Shown: piece after piece, positions 30,170 to 39,243 of the stretch
How the letters are laid out: every line of letters starts with the position of its first letter
How positions within the stretch are numbered: position 1 is the stretch's first letter
Program-made: the position numbers and the translations under genes
The notes under the pieces: model-generated
Told to the model about the DNA's origin: nothing
What the model saw: only the letters and a program-made list of their open reading frames with translations
The model's database searches: none
Assembly: GCF_900113865.1 (NCBI RefSeq)
Contig: NZ_FOQY01000013.1
Coordinates: 124,001 to 188,000, forward strand
Direction of reading: 5' to 3'
Origin: Streptosporangium canum
Lineage (GTDB): Bacteria > Actinomycetota > Actinomycetes > Streptosporangiales > Streptosporangiaceae
Length of the DNA: 64,000 bases

Positions 30170-31693
30170 TTAGGGCGTCGTGTAGCCCAGCGTGTAGGTG
30201 CTGGTCCCGCCTGAGGCGAGCACCAGGTAGCGGTAGTCGCCGGGCGTGCCCGTGTATTTGAGCTCTTCGAAGGGATGAGAGCTGTCGGAGGAGGCGACGG
30301 TGACCCAGCCGGAACCGATCTGCTTTTGTAGGTAGAGGTCGAGGTCACTGCCGGGAATGCTTTCCAGGCAGCCGTAATGGTTTCCGTTGACGGTCGAGTG
30401 GTAGTGCCGGTTGCGGGGCTGGTAGACGAACTGGGAGCTTTTCAGCGTGCCGGTGAAGGTGGCGGAGTAGCCGCCGCAGTTGCCCGTGCTCATCACGGGT
30501 CCCGTATGGCTGGTCATCAGGGTCAGGTCGTAGGCGAAGAGGATTTCACGGATCGGTTGGATGTAGGTGAACCCGGCCAGGTCGCAGCTACCAGAGCCCC
30601 CGGAGACGACTCCCTGAGCCTGGTCGGCGGAGAGGACGGAGCTGCCGGAGTCGCCAGGGCTGCCGCAGGCGCTGGTGCGGGTCAGATGGTCGACGACGCC
30701 CCGGGGGTAGGTGACGTCGACGTCGTGCTGCTGGATGGTGCCGCAGTGCCAACCGAGGGTGGCGCCCGATTCAGGCAGGCAGACCGAAGCACCCACGACG
30801 GCCTGTCTGGCTCCGTAGACGTGTGCGGTGCCCGCGGTGTCGTTGCCGACCAGCGGTTGAGGTGTCCAGTCGTTGTTGACCGCGACCCAGGAGAAGTCGT
30901 CACCGGGGAAGGCCGAGTCCTTGACGGCGCCCTGGGGGCGCCGGTTGAAGCCGACGGTGGCGCTGCCCGGCTTACCGCAGTGCCCTGCGCTGACGAACCC
31001 GTTCTGGGCGCCCTTGGTCACCGAGAAGCCGACCGAGCAGCGGGTCGTGGCACCGACGTAGTAGGCCTGGCCGCCCACCAGGTCGGTCTCTGAATCCGCA
31101 CGCGAGTCGGCGTGCAGTAGCCGGGGCCGCTCGGTCGAGGCCGTCACCTGCACTGCGGCCTGGTCGACGTTGGCGGTCTTGATGGTCTTCTGGACCGCCG
31201 TGGGGTTGTCCGTCAGGATGACGACCTTGTTGGTGCGCACGTCGACGTAGCGCACGCTGCTCAGCGTCGCCAAGGCCTGGCTGAGTTTCTCCTTCACTCT
31301 TTCAAGGTCGGTCAGTGACCGGCCGACCACCAGTGGCCGGGCGTCCAGCGCGGTGATCAGGGAGGCGTCGGCGGGGTCGGTGGTCGCCACGACCAGGGTT
31401 TGCGCACGGGGCGGTATGAGCCAGGCGCCGGCGAAGTGGTCACCGATTCTTCTGCGCAGGCTCGCCTCGATCGGAGTCAGGCGGGCCTCGTTGAGCAGGC
31501 GGATCTGGGCTTCGTCCTTGGTGAGGCCGAAGTCGCGTGCGAGGGCCTCCAGCATGCCCGGCGGGGGTTTGGCCGACACGGCGGCTCCCCTGGCCGGGAC
31601 GGCCGGGCGGGTGGCGGCGGCCGGGGCCACGGCAAGGGTAAGGGCGGTGATCGCCAGGACGCATCCCGGGGCGATGACATGTCTGCGGGACAT
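30170..31693 (-). CDS. Secreted S1-family (alpha-lytic/streptogrisin-like) serine protease with C-terminal PPC-like domain
   Basis: 507 aa. Signal peptide (1 to about 29, ending AAATRP), an alpha-lytic-type propeptide (LNEARLTPIEASLRRRIGDHFAGAW...), protease domain with His in SAGHCGKPG, Asp in PGDDFSWVAV and Ser in SPGDSGSSV, then a C-terminal beta domain (DLDLYLQKQ...GDYRYLVLASGG) like bacterial pre-peptidase C-terminal domains. ATG 31693 with GGAGAG. Paralogue of the divergent gene at 32280. Ser-motif is GDSGSS rather than GDSGGP. Confidence 0.88.
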   Translation of the reverse strand: MSRRHVIAPGCVLAITALTLAVAPAAATRPAVPARGAAVSAKPPPGMLEALARDFGLTKDEAQIRLLNEARLTPIEASLRRRIGDHFAGAWLIPPRAQTLVVATTDPADASLITALDARPLVVGRSLTDLERVKEKLSQALATLSSVRYVDVRTNKVVILTDNPTAVQKTIKTANVDQAAVQVTASTERPRLLHADSRADSETDLVGGQAYYVGATTRCSVGFSVTKGAQNGFVSAGHCGKPGSATVGFNRRPQGAVKDSAFPGDDFSWVAVNNDWTPQPLVGNDTAGTAHVYGARQAVVGASVCLPESGATLGWHCGTIQQHDVDVTYPRGVVDHLTRTSACGSPGDSGSSVLSADQAQGVVSGGSGSCDLAGFTYIQPIREILFAYDLTLMTSHTGPVMSTGNCGGYSATFTGTLKSSQFVYQPRNRHYHSTVNGNHYGCLESIPGSDLDLYLQKQIGSGWVTVASSDSSHPFEELKYTGTPGDYRYLVLASGGTSTYTLGYTTP

Positions 31694-32279
31694 GACTCTC
31701 TCCTTGGCCTCAGCCTTTCGGTATGGGTGGGGAGAAAGCTCACATCGCCGTTGATCATGCTGTACCGGCAACGTCACCTTAATGCAGCCGTTGCCTGTCA
31801 AGGTCACCAACACGCTTGTCAGAGGGGGACCTGCAAAAATGGGACGAGTCCGCTTGCTGCTGCTTTGAGTGCCTCGGCCGCCTGAGCCGTTTGAGACGGC
31901 CAGATCAAGGATCCGACCGCCCGAACTCGAGATCGGCGCCGGTGGCTGACCGGATCACGCTACGGCCGATCGTCTCCCTCCGACGTCCGGCGCGGTATCG
32001 GTCACCTCGCGCCCAGGCGCTGTGCGGTCACGATGACCGATTTTCCACGGGCCACATCGTGGGGCGGTGCAGTCGCGGGCCGACCATCGCGGCCACGGAC
32101 CCCGCCCGCATTCTCCCGACCGCCGTGGTGGGCTGAAGACGATCTCTGCGTGGCGTGGGCTTTTGGGGCGTTGAGCGATAACAGCTGCATTAAGGTGGCG
32201 ATGCCGATATCCCGTGATTGACCGACGGGGCGACGCGACCTCCCCTCATGCCCGGAAAGCCGAGGTCAAGGAGAGAGTC
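31694..32279. other. Divergent protease promoter region with inverted duplicated leaders
   Basis: The about 110 bases before each protease start are homologous and inverted: 31694-31806 and 32172-32279 share CTGCATTAAGGTG and AAGGAGAGAGTCATG. The conserved block is a likely promoter/operator. The central part (about 31807-32170) has no supported gene. Confidence 0.55.
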
Positions 32280-33788
32280 ATGTCCCGCAGACATGTCATC
32301 GCCCCGGGATGCGTCCTGGCGATCACCGCCCTTACCCTTACCCTTGCCGTGGCCCCGGCCGCCGCCACTCGCCCGGCGGCACAGACCTCCGAAACTCCGG
32401 CCGCTGGGTCCGTCCGCAAACCACCGCCGGGCATGGTTCAGGCGCTCCAGCGTGACCTGCGCCTCAACCGGGTTCAGGCCGAGACGCGCCTGCTCAACGA
32501 GGCCCGCCTGACTCCGATCGAGGCGAGCCTGCGCAGAAGAATCGGTGACCGCTTCGCCGGTGCCTGGTTCGCCGGAAACCTCGCGCAGGTCCTGGTCGTG
32601 GCGACCACCGACCCCGCCGATCCCTCCCTGATCACCGCGCTGGACGCCCGGCCACTGGTGGTCGGCCGGTCACTGCTCGATCTTGAAGCGGTCAAGGCGA
32701 AGGTCGACGCGGCACTGGCCCACGACCGTGCCGCCCGTGTGCGCTACATCGACGTGCGCACCAACAAGGTCGTCATCCTGTCCGCGAAGGCCACAGAGAC
32801 CATTGCCATCCTGAACGCCGCCGACGTCGACCCGGCCGCGGTGCAGGTCGTCACCTCCGACGAACAACCCCGCCCCCTGTACGATCTGATCGCCGGCGAC
32901 CGCTATTACGTCGGTGCCACGACCCGCTGCTCGGTCGGCTTCTCGGTGACCAAGGGCGCCCAGAACGGGTTCGTCAGCGCAGGGCACTGCGGTAAGCCGG
33001 GCAGCGCCACCGTCGGCTTCAACCGGCGCCCCCAGGGCATCGTCAAGGACTCGGCCTTCCCCGGTGACGACTTCTCCTGGGTCGCGGTCAACAACGACTG
33101 GACACCTCAACCGCTGGTCGGCAACGGCACCGGCGGCACCATGTCGGTCAGCGGCCGCAGGAGCGCCGTCGAGGGCTCCTCGGTCTGCCGCTTCGGCTCG
33201 ATCTCCGGCTGGCATTGCGGCACCATCCAGCAGCGCGACACCAGCGTCACCTATCCCCAGGGCGTCGTCGACCATCTGACCCGCACCACCGTCTGCGCCG
33301 AACCCGGCGACTCCGGCGGTCCTTTCATCTCCATCGAGCAGGCCCAGGGGATCACCTCCGGCGGCTCCGGCAACTGCACCTCGGGCGGGTTCACCTACTT
33401 CCAGCCAATCTCTGAGATCCTCACGGCCTACGGACTGACTCTCACAACCGTAAAGATCGCCGCGCTGGGTCCAGGCTCGTGCACCAGCTACCCGCGCCTT
33501 TCCACCGGCACGCTGAACAGCAGGCAGTCCGTTTACTGGCCGCATGACCATGGCTTCGTGACAACCGCCACCGGCACCTACTCCGCCTGCCTGCCGAACA
33601 ACCCAGGCCGCGACTACGACCTCTATCTGGAGAAATGGAACGGCAAGGCGTGGTCCACCGTCGCCGCCTCCGAAAGCCCGAGCTCCTACGAGCAAATCGA
33701 CTATTTCGGCACGCCGGGACGGTACCGCTACCGCGTATACGCCGAGAGCGGCTCAGGCCCCTACGCCCTTGGACACGATGAGCCATAA
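32280..33788 (+). CDS. Secreted S1-family serine protease, paralogue of 30170-31693
   Basis: 502 aa with the same layout: signal peptide, alpha-lytic-type propeptide, protease domain (SAGHCGKPG, PGDDFSWVAV, EPGDSGGPF) and C-terminal PPC-like domain (DYDLYLEKWNGKAW...). The protease core is nearly identical in long stretches to the divergent copy, while the tail domain and propeptide have drifted. ATG 32280 after GGAGAG. Secretion outside the cell is expected; substrate unknown. Confidence 0.88.
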   Translation: MSRRHVIAPGCVLAITALTLTLAVAPAAATRPAAQTSETPAAGSVRKPPPGMVQALQRDLRLNRVQAETRLLNEARLTPIEASLRRRIGDRFAGAWFAGNLAQVLVVATTDPADPSLITALDARPLVVGRSLLDLEAVKAKVDAALAHDRAARVRYIDVRTNKVVILSAKATETIAILNAADVDPAAVQVVTSDEQPRPLYDLIAGDRYYVGATTRCSVGFSVTKGAQNGFVSAGHCGKPGSATVGFNRRPQGIVKDSAFPGDDFSWVAVNNDWTPQPLVGNGTGGTMSVSGRRSAVEGSSVCRFGSISGWHCGTIQQRDTSVTYPQGVVDHLTRTTVCAEPGDSGGPFISIEQAQGITSGGSGNCTSGGFTYFQPISEILTAYGLTLTTVKIAALGPGSCTSYPRLSTGTLNSRQSVYWPHDHGFVTTATGTYSACLPNNPGRDYDLYLEKWNGKAWSTVAASESPSSYEQIDYFGTPGRYRYRVYAESGSGPYALGHDEP

Positions 33789-33986
33789 CAGTTGGATCGG
33801 CCCGGACCACAGGCTCGCACCGTGGCCGCCGGCGGGCATCGCCGATGACATCGGTGTGCGCGAGGAGCAAGGGGGAGCCTCCCCGAGAGCTTCCCGCAGT
33901 GATGATCGTCTGGCGCGCCGAGATCCCCTGACCTCCTCGGCGCTGTTCGGGGATGGCCCGATGGCTTGCCGGAGCCGGCCCCGGGC

Positions 33987-34021
33987 GGGACGGAAGTCCT
34001 GAAAGCGGGGGACGTTCGCCC
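33987..34021 (+). promoter_or_regulatory. DosR-like paired operator before Usp gene
   Basis: GGGACGGAAGTCC (33987-33999), 9-base spacer, GGGACGTTCGCCC (34009-34021), 69 bases before ATG 34091. The rest of the 33789-34090 gap shows nothing further. Confidence 0.65.
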
Positions 34022-34090
34022 GCTGTGCGTGACGGCCCCCGACAGTGAGATGGAGATGGAGGACACGGAGCTCCCGACAAGGAGATGACC

Positions 34091-34960
34091 ATGAGCGGAC
34101 AGATCGTCGTCGGTGTCGACGGTTCCCCGGCCGCGACGGCGGCGCTGGAGTGGGCAGCCGATGACGCCGCCCGTAAGAGCGCCGCCTTGAAGATCGTGTG
34201 CGTGCGTGAACCGTGGGCAGGCGACTTCCCCTTCCACGCCGCCCCCGGCCTGAGCGACGCGTTGAGAGAGCACTGCGACGAAGTGCTCGCCGAGGCGGCC
34301 GCTCGGGCCGGCCGGCGGGCACCGGGGATCGACGTGGCCACCGACCAGGTGATCGGCGCGGTGGTCGAGCGGCTGAAAAGCGAATCCGAGACGGCCGACA
34401 CGCTCGTGCTCGGCAGCCGTGGATCGGGCGGTTTCGCCGGCCTGGTCCTCGGATCGGTCGGTATGGGAGTCGCCGGGCACGCGGCCGGCCCCGTGGTCAT
34501 CGTGCGGCAGGCCGTCCAGGGCGTGCACGGTGAGATCGCCGTCGGCTACGACGGATCCGCGCACGGTGAGGCCGCTTTGGAGTATGCCTTCGAGCAGGCC
34601 CGGCTGCGCGACGCGCGGCTCCACGTCGTGCACGCCTGGCAGACCCCGGCGTTCGCCTCCCGCGCCGCCACCTACGCCGATCTGCTGCAGGAGACGTTCG
34701 AAAGCGAATCTCGCATGGCCCGCCAGCGTCTGCTCCTCTGGCGTGACAAGCACCCGGATGTCCCGGTGAGGGAGTCGATCCTGTGCGGCCACCCGGTACC
34801 CGCCCTCGCCGACGCCTCACGTACCGCTGACCTGGTCGTGGTCGGCTCACGCGGCCTCGGCGCCTTCGGCTCGGCCCTGCTGGGCTCGGTCAGCCACGGT
34901 CTTCTGCATCGTGCCCACTGCCCTGTGGCCGTCGTGCGCCCCCGAAAAGAGACCCGATGA
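34091..34960 (+). CDS. Tandem-domain universal stress protein
   Basis: 289 aa, two UspA domains, ATP loops LGSRGSGGFAGLVLGS and VGSRGLGAFGSALLGS. ATG 34091 (AAGGAG six bases upstream) preferred over ATG 34085. Groups with 21792 and 46999 (REPWAGDFPFH; ILCGHPV in domain 2). Convergent with hsp20 and separated from it by a strong bidirectional terminator. Confidence 0.9.
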   Translation: MSGQIVVGVDGSPAATAALEWAADDAARKSAALKIVCVREPWAGDFPFHAAPGLSDALREHCDEVLAEAAARAGRRAPGIDVATDQVIGAVVERLKSESETADTLVLGSRGSGGFAGLVLGSVGMGVAGHAAGPVVIVRQAVQGVHGEIAVGYDGSAHGEAALEYAFEQARLRDARLHVVHAWQTPAFASRAATYADLLQETFESESRMARQRLLLWRDKHPDVPVRESILCGHPVPALADASRTADLVVVGSRGLGAFGSALLGSVSHGLLHRAHCPVAVVRPRKETR

Positions 34961-35006
34961 GAAATGGCCCGCAGGCGCGGGCCAGGCGACGAACCCCCTG
35001 AGGCTT

Positions 35007-35038
35007 CGCGGGCCCGCCTCACTTCAGGCGGGCCCGCG
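35007..35038. terminator. Bidirectional hairpin terminator
   Basis: Perfect 13-base stem CGCGGGCCCGCCT / AGGCGGGCCCGCG around a six-base loop, between the convergent Usp and hsp20 genes. No strong U-tract, as usual in high-GC actinobacteria. Confidence 0.8.
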
Positions 35039-35045
35039 CGACCTG

Positions 35046-35477
35046 TCAGGTATCGGGCTGCGGCTTGGACTCGATCGGAATGCGTTTCCCCTCCTGCTTG
35101 GCGTCGGCGAGTTTGACGCTGACCTCCAGGACGCCCTTGTCGTAGGTCGCCCTGATGTCGTTGTCGTCCACGCCGACGGGCAGAGTGACGGAGCGAGTGA
35201 AGGAGCCGTAGCGGAACTCCGTCCGGTGCTGGTCTCTGTGCTCGTCATGCCGCTCGGCGTGGACGGTCAGGGCGCCGTTGGACAGCGTTATCTCGACATC
35301 TTTCTCGGGGTCGATTCCCGGCAGTTCGGCGCGCAGTACGTAGCGGCCTTCCTTGACGTAGTCCTCGAATTTGATGGGCTGGGTCATGGGCGGCCGCAGG
35401 GCGGCGAAGGGCATCTCCAGCAAGTCGAACAGATCGGGGACGAGGCCTCGCTGCTCTCGGCGCATCGGCGTACTCAT
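35046..35477 (-). CDS. Hsp20/alpha-crystallin small heat shock protein
   Basis: 143 aa. Alpha-crystallin domain from about 42 to 130: YVLRAELPGIDPEKDVEITLSNGALTVHAER, FRYGSFTRSVTLPVGVDDNDIRATYDKGVLEVSV; C-terminal IPI motif (KRIPIES) for oligomer contacts. ATG 35477 with GGGAGG. ATP-independent holdase; counterpart of M. tuberculosis HspX, the best-known DosR target. Strong paired operator 68 bases upstream. Confidence 0.93.
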   Translation of the reverse strand: MSTPMRREQRGLVPDLFDLLEMPFAALRPPMTQPIKFEDYVKEGRYVLRAELPGIDPEKDVEITLSNGALTVHAERHDEHRDQHRTEFRYGSFTRSVTLPVGVDDNDIRATYDKGVLEVSVKLADAKQEGKRIPIESKPQPDT

Positions 35478-35545
35478 GTTTTCCTCCCTGCCTTTTCGGA
35501 GTTTCCTCATCTTGATGCCATCACCGAGCAGGGGGCGGACACAGT

Positions 35546-35579
35546 GGTCGGAGGTCCCCGAAGAGCAGGACTTTCGGCC
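35546..35579 (-). promoter_or_regulatory. DosR-like paired operator before hsp20
   Basis: On the + strand GGTCGGAGGTCC (35546-35557), 9-base spacer, AGGACTTTCGGCC (35567-35579). 68 bases from ATG 35477. One of the clearest copies. Confidence 0.7.
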
Positions 35580-35710
35580 ACCGTCGTGAAACAGCTGGAA
35601 ACAGGCAGCTTTCTTTAGGTCGTTTCGAGGATGTCTGAAACGAGATGGCGCGGTCCGGACATTCGCCCGGCGGCACGCCGATGCCGCAGGACGCTGTGGC
35701 GATGAGATCT

Positions 35711-36391
35711 TCAGCCCCGCTCCCCGGCAGGGGTGTCGTCCCGGTCCCAGGCGAGTTCGTCGACCACGTCGACGACCCCGTTGACCTGCTCGGTCATCCA
35801 CACGGCGATCTGGACGTCGCGCCGCAGGATCATCCGCCCGCTCAGCGTCACCACGCCGTTCTGGACGGCGACCCGGACGCGCGAGGTGTCCATCCACAGC
35901 GACCGCACGAGAACCTCCACGCGGACCTCACGCTCGATGTCCCGGTCAGGACGGACGAACACCTTCAGCAGGTCATGGCGGCTGACGATGCCCGCCAGAC
36001 GGCCGTGGCCGTCGAGCACCGGCAGCCGTTTGACGCCGTGGTGCTCCATCAGGCGGCCGGCGGCCGCCACCGACACATCCATCGAGACGGTGACCGCGGG
36101 GGCGGTCATCAGCTCCCGGGCGACCTTGCCTCTGGCCCTGTCCGCCTCCGGCCCCTGATCCGGCCGGGTCTGTGGCGGCGGACGGCTCGCACCGTGAAAC
36201 CGCTCTGCGCCCTCTTCCCTGTGCAGGAGATCGGCTTCGGAGACGACGCCGGTCACGTGGCCGTCGCTGTCCAGGACCGGTACGGCGCTGACCGCGTGGG
36301 TGACGAGCAGCGCGGCGATGTCCTTGAAACAGGCGTCCTCACCCACCGAGATCACCCGCCGGGTCATGACGTCCTTGACGTTGACAGGCAT
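35711..36391 (-). CDS. CBS-pair plus BON domain protein
   Basis: 226 aa. Two CBS motifs (VKDVMTRRVISVGEDACFKDIAALLVTHAVSAVPV and RELMTAPAVTVSMDVSVAAAGRLMEHHGVKRLPVL), then a BON domain (SRVRVAVQNGVVTLSGRMILRRDVQIA). ATG 36391 (GGAGG upstream). CBS pairs bind adenosine nucleotides; relatives include hypoxic response protein Rv2626c, which lacks BON. 43 bases after the acyl-CoA synthetase-like gene, probably same transcript. Confidence 0.88.
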   Translation of the reverse strand: MPVNVKDVMTRRVISVGEDACFKDIAALLVTHAVSAVPVLDSDGHVTGVVSEADLLHREEGAERFHGASRPPPQTRPDQGPEADRARGKVARELMTAPAVTVSMDVSVAAAGRLMEHHGVKRLPVLDGHGRLAGIVSRHDLLKVFVRPDRDIEREVRVEVLVRSLWMDTSRVRVAVQNGVVTLSGRMILRRDVQIAVWMTEQVNGVVDVVDELAWDRDDTPAGERG

Positions 36392-36434
36392 CTTCGCCTC
36401 CAAACGGGCCCGCGAGCGTGATGGGCCGACTCGT

Positions 36435-39086
36435 TCATCGCAGCCGCCGGCGGAAGAGCGACGGCGGCGGGGCCGCGGGGGCGAGCCGTATCCGCGCGTC
36501 CACGGCCACCGCGCCGGTCGGGGTGACGATCACTGGATTCAGGTCGAGTTCGACCACCTCCGGGAGATCGTCCAGGAGCCTCCCGACACCGGTGATCTGC
36601 TCCCGCAACGCGGCCACGTCGGCACACGGTCGTCCGCGATAGCCGGTCAGCAGGGGGGCGCAGCGGAGCTCGGCGATCATCGCCGCCGCGTCCTGGTCGC
36701 CGAGTGGCGGCACCCGGAAGGAGCGGTCCGCCATGAGCTCGGCGATGACGCCACCCATGCCGACCATGAGCAAGGGCCCGAAGGCCTCGTGCGCGACGCC
36801 ACCGATGATGATCTCGACACCCGCCCCGACCATCGGCTGGACGATCGCGCCGGTCATGGCCGGTCCGATCATGCCGGCCATCTCCCGGTAAGCACGGCCG
36901 ACCTCGTCCGGCGTGCCAAGGCCGGCGCGGACACCGCCGACGTCGCTCTTGTGCACCAGGTTCGGACCGGTGGCCTTGAGCACCACCGGCAGCCCGATCG
37001 TGGCGGCCGCCGCCGCGGCGCTGTCCGGTCCGTCGGCCTCGATCGACTCGGCCATCCGGATGCCGTAGCAGCCGAGCAGGCGGGCGGCGGTGCCGTAGTC
37101 GAGCCACCGGCCGCCGGAATGGCGTGCCAGGTCCGCCTCGACGATGCGGCGCGCGGTGATGTCGGCTGGGCGCGGGCCGGGGGGCGGGGCCTGCGGTGCG
37201 GCGCGCCAGGACGCGTAGTCCACCACGTGGCGCAGTGCCTGCGCCGCCTGCTCGGGGAAGGCGTAGCAGGGTATGCGCCCGTCCAGCAGGCCGTCATGCC
37301 CGCTGATGCACGCGGTCACGGTCTTGCCGGCCGACATGGCCGCGTGGGAGATGGCCTGGCGGGTCCGGCTCAGGCCGGAGCCGAACGGCGGTGTGTAGAC
37401 GACCATGACCATGTCGATGCCCGGATCGGCCAGGACGGCCTCGATGGCGAACGCCAGCTCCTGCGCGCTGCCGCCGGCGGTGAGGTCGACGGGGTTGGCC
37501 ACGGCCGCCGCGGCCGGCAGCCGGGCACGCAGCCGCCCGCGGGTGACCGGGGCCAGCTCGGGGACCAGCAGGTTGCGCTGCTCGCAGGCGTCGGCGGCAA
37601 GGGCCTGCGGTCCGCCGGAGTTGCCGACGATGGCCACCCGCCTGCCCTGCGGTAGTGGCTGGGTGGCCAGGAGCCGCGCGGTGTCGAGCATGTCCTGGAC
37701 GGTCTCCACGCGGATGACTCCCGAGGCTTTCAGCAGGACGTCGACGGCCACGTCCGGCGTGGCGGCGGCCGCGGTGTGGGAGCGGACCGCCCGCTCACCA
37801 GAGCCGCCGCGGCCGCTCTTGATCGCGATGATCGGCTTGCGCCTGCTCACCCGCCGTGCGATGCGGCCGAACCTGCGGGGGTTGCCGAACGACTCCAGAT
37901 ACAGCGTGATCACGTCGGTCGCCGGGTCGTCCTCCCAGTACTCCAGCAGGTCGTTGCCGCTGACATCGGCCTTGTTGCCGACGGAGGCGAAGGAGGAGAC
38001 GCCGATCTCCAGGCGGTTCGCGCGGTCGATCAGGGCGACCGCGACCGCGCCGGACTGCGACATCAGGGCCAGACGTCCCGGGGCGGGTGGGTGGGGCAGG
38101 AAGCCGGCGTTGAGCCTGGCCGCGGTGTTGACGATGCCGAGGCAGTTGGGGCCGACCAGCCGCATGCCGGCCTCACGGCAGATCCTCAGCAGTTCGTCCT
38201 GCGCGCCTGTCTCTCCGGTCTCGGCGAATCCCGCCGTGACGACGACGAGGTTCCGCACGCCGTGGCCGGCGCACTCGCGGGCGACCTCCGGCACGGTGCG
38301 GGCCGGGGTCGCGATGACCGCCAGATCGATCGGGCCCGGCACGCCGCCCACATTCGCGTAGACGGGCAGGCCGCAAAGTTGCCTGGCATGTGGGTTGATC
38401 GGGTAGACGGGGCCGGGGAATCCTCCTTGGAGGAGGTTTCGCAGAATGCGGTGGCCGACCCCACCCGGGGCGCGGCCGGCGCCGATCACCGCGACCGACT
38501 CCGGGTGGAACAGCCTTCTCAGGGAGGCCGATGCCGCCTGGTGCGCGCGTGCCTCGATCCGCTCCAGCATGCCCGGGGTGGGGCGCGGATCTATCCGGAC
38601 CTCAACCGATCCGTCGTCGAACGCGCGGGTGGTGGCCAGCCCGATGTCGTCCAGCACCCGCAGCATGGGCCGGTTCTCCGGGAGCACGTCGGCGACCAGC
38701 TCGCGCACACCCTCGTCGGCGGCGTTCAACGCGAGATGTTCCACCAGCAACGTGCCCAGACCGTGGTGGTGCATCCCGTCGTCGATCAAGACCGCGATCT
38801 CGGCGTCGCCCGCATCCCCGGGGATGTACTCCGCGACCGCCACCAGCCGGCCCTGTGACAGGGCCACCAATGCGCGGCCCGGGTAGTCCGGCGCTGTGAC
38901 GTGGTCCATGTAGGCGTGGGCGGTCGCCGTGCCGCCGGTGAAGAAACGCAGGTAGGCCGACCGCTCGGACGACCTGTCGACCAGTTCGTGCAGCCGTGCG
39001 CGGTCATCGGGCCGCAGCGGCCGGATGTGGGCGATGCCGCCCTCACGCAGCAGGACGTCGCACTCATCGGGAACGGTCCGTCTCAT
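36435..39086 (-). CDS. GNAT N-acetyltransferase fused to NDP-forming acyl-CoA synthetase-like protein (Pat-type)
   Basis: 883 aa. GNAT domain at the N-terminus (about 20-165; HHHGLGTLLVEHLALNAADEGV acetyl-CoA loop), then CoA-binding (PESVAVIGAGRAPGGVGHRIL), ligase-CoA (SQSGAVAVALID; SHTAAAA with the His region) and an ATP-grasp C-terminal domain (VVLKATGPNLVHKSDVGGV). Actinobacterial protein acetyltransferases of this layout modify acetyl-CoA synthetase; AcsA is encoded in the same island. ATG 39086; DosR-like half-site 60 bases upstream. An enzymatic acyl-CoA synthetase role is the alternative. Confidence 0.85.
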   Translation of the reverse strand: MRRTVPDECDVLLREGGIAHIRPLRPDDRARLHELVDRSSERSAYLRFFTGGTATAHAYMDHVTAPDYPGRALVALSQGRLVAVAEYIPGDAGDAEIAVLIDDGMHHHGLGTLLVEHLALNAADEGVRELVADVLPENRPMLRVLDDIGLATTRAFDDGSVEVRIDPRPTPGMLERIEARAHQAASASLRRLFHPESVAVIGAGRAPGGVGHRILRNLLQGGFPGPVYPINPHARQLCGLPVYANVGGVPGPIDLAVIATPARTVPEVARECAGHGVRNLVVVTAGFAETGETGAQDELLRICREAGMRLVGPNCLGIVNTAARLNAGFLPHPPAPGRLALMSQSGAVAVALIDRANRLEIGVSSFASVGNKADVSGNDLLEYWEDDPATDVITLYLESFGNPRRFGRIARRVSRRKPIIAIKSGRGGSGERAVRSHTAAAATPDVAVDVLLKASGVIRVETVQDMLDTARLLATQPLPQGRRVAIVGNSGGPQALAADACEQRNLLVPELAPVTRGRLRARLPAAAAVANPVDLTAGGSAQELAFAIEAVLADPGIDMVMVVYTPPFGSGLSRTRQAISHAAMSAGKTVTACISGHDGLLDGRIPCYAFPEQAAQALRHVVDYASWRAAPQAPPPGPRPADITARRIVEADLARHSGGRWLDYGTAARLLGCYGIRMAESIEADGPDSAAAAAATIGLPVVLKATGPNLVHKSDVGGVRAGLGTPDEVGRAYREMAGMIGPAMTGAIVQPMVGAGVEIIIGGVAHEAFGPLLMVGMGGVIAELMADRSFRVPPLGDQDAAAMIAELRCAPLLTGYRGRPCADVAALREQITGVGRLLDDLPEVVELDLNPVIVTPTGAVAVDARIRLAPAAPPPSLFRRRLR

Positions 39087-39145
39087 GCGATCCAGCCTCG
39101 CGCATCGCGGCGGCGCCCCCCAGAGTCCAAGTGCCCTCGCGGGCA

Positions 39146-39206
39146 GGGACTGTCGGCTCTAGGCGGTGCAGGTGCCGAAGGTCCTTCCGGATGGTGCCTT
39201 TCGGCC
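39146..39206. promoter_or_regulatory. DosR-like sites between GNAT-acyl-CoA synthetase and mgtA-like genes
   Basis: Paired site TGCCGAAGGTCC (39173-39184), 9-base spacer, GTGCCTTTCGGCC (39194-39206), plus a single GGGACTGTCGGCTC (39146-39159). The first pair ends 37 bases before ATG 39244; the single site starts 60 bases before ATG 39086. Divergent control is plausible. Confidence 0.6.
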
Positions 39207-39243
39207 GGAGAGCCGTCCGGCCGGGCGGTGATCTGCTGAGGGT

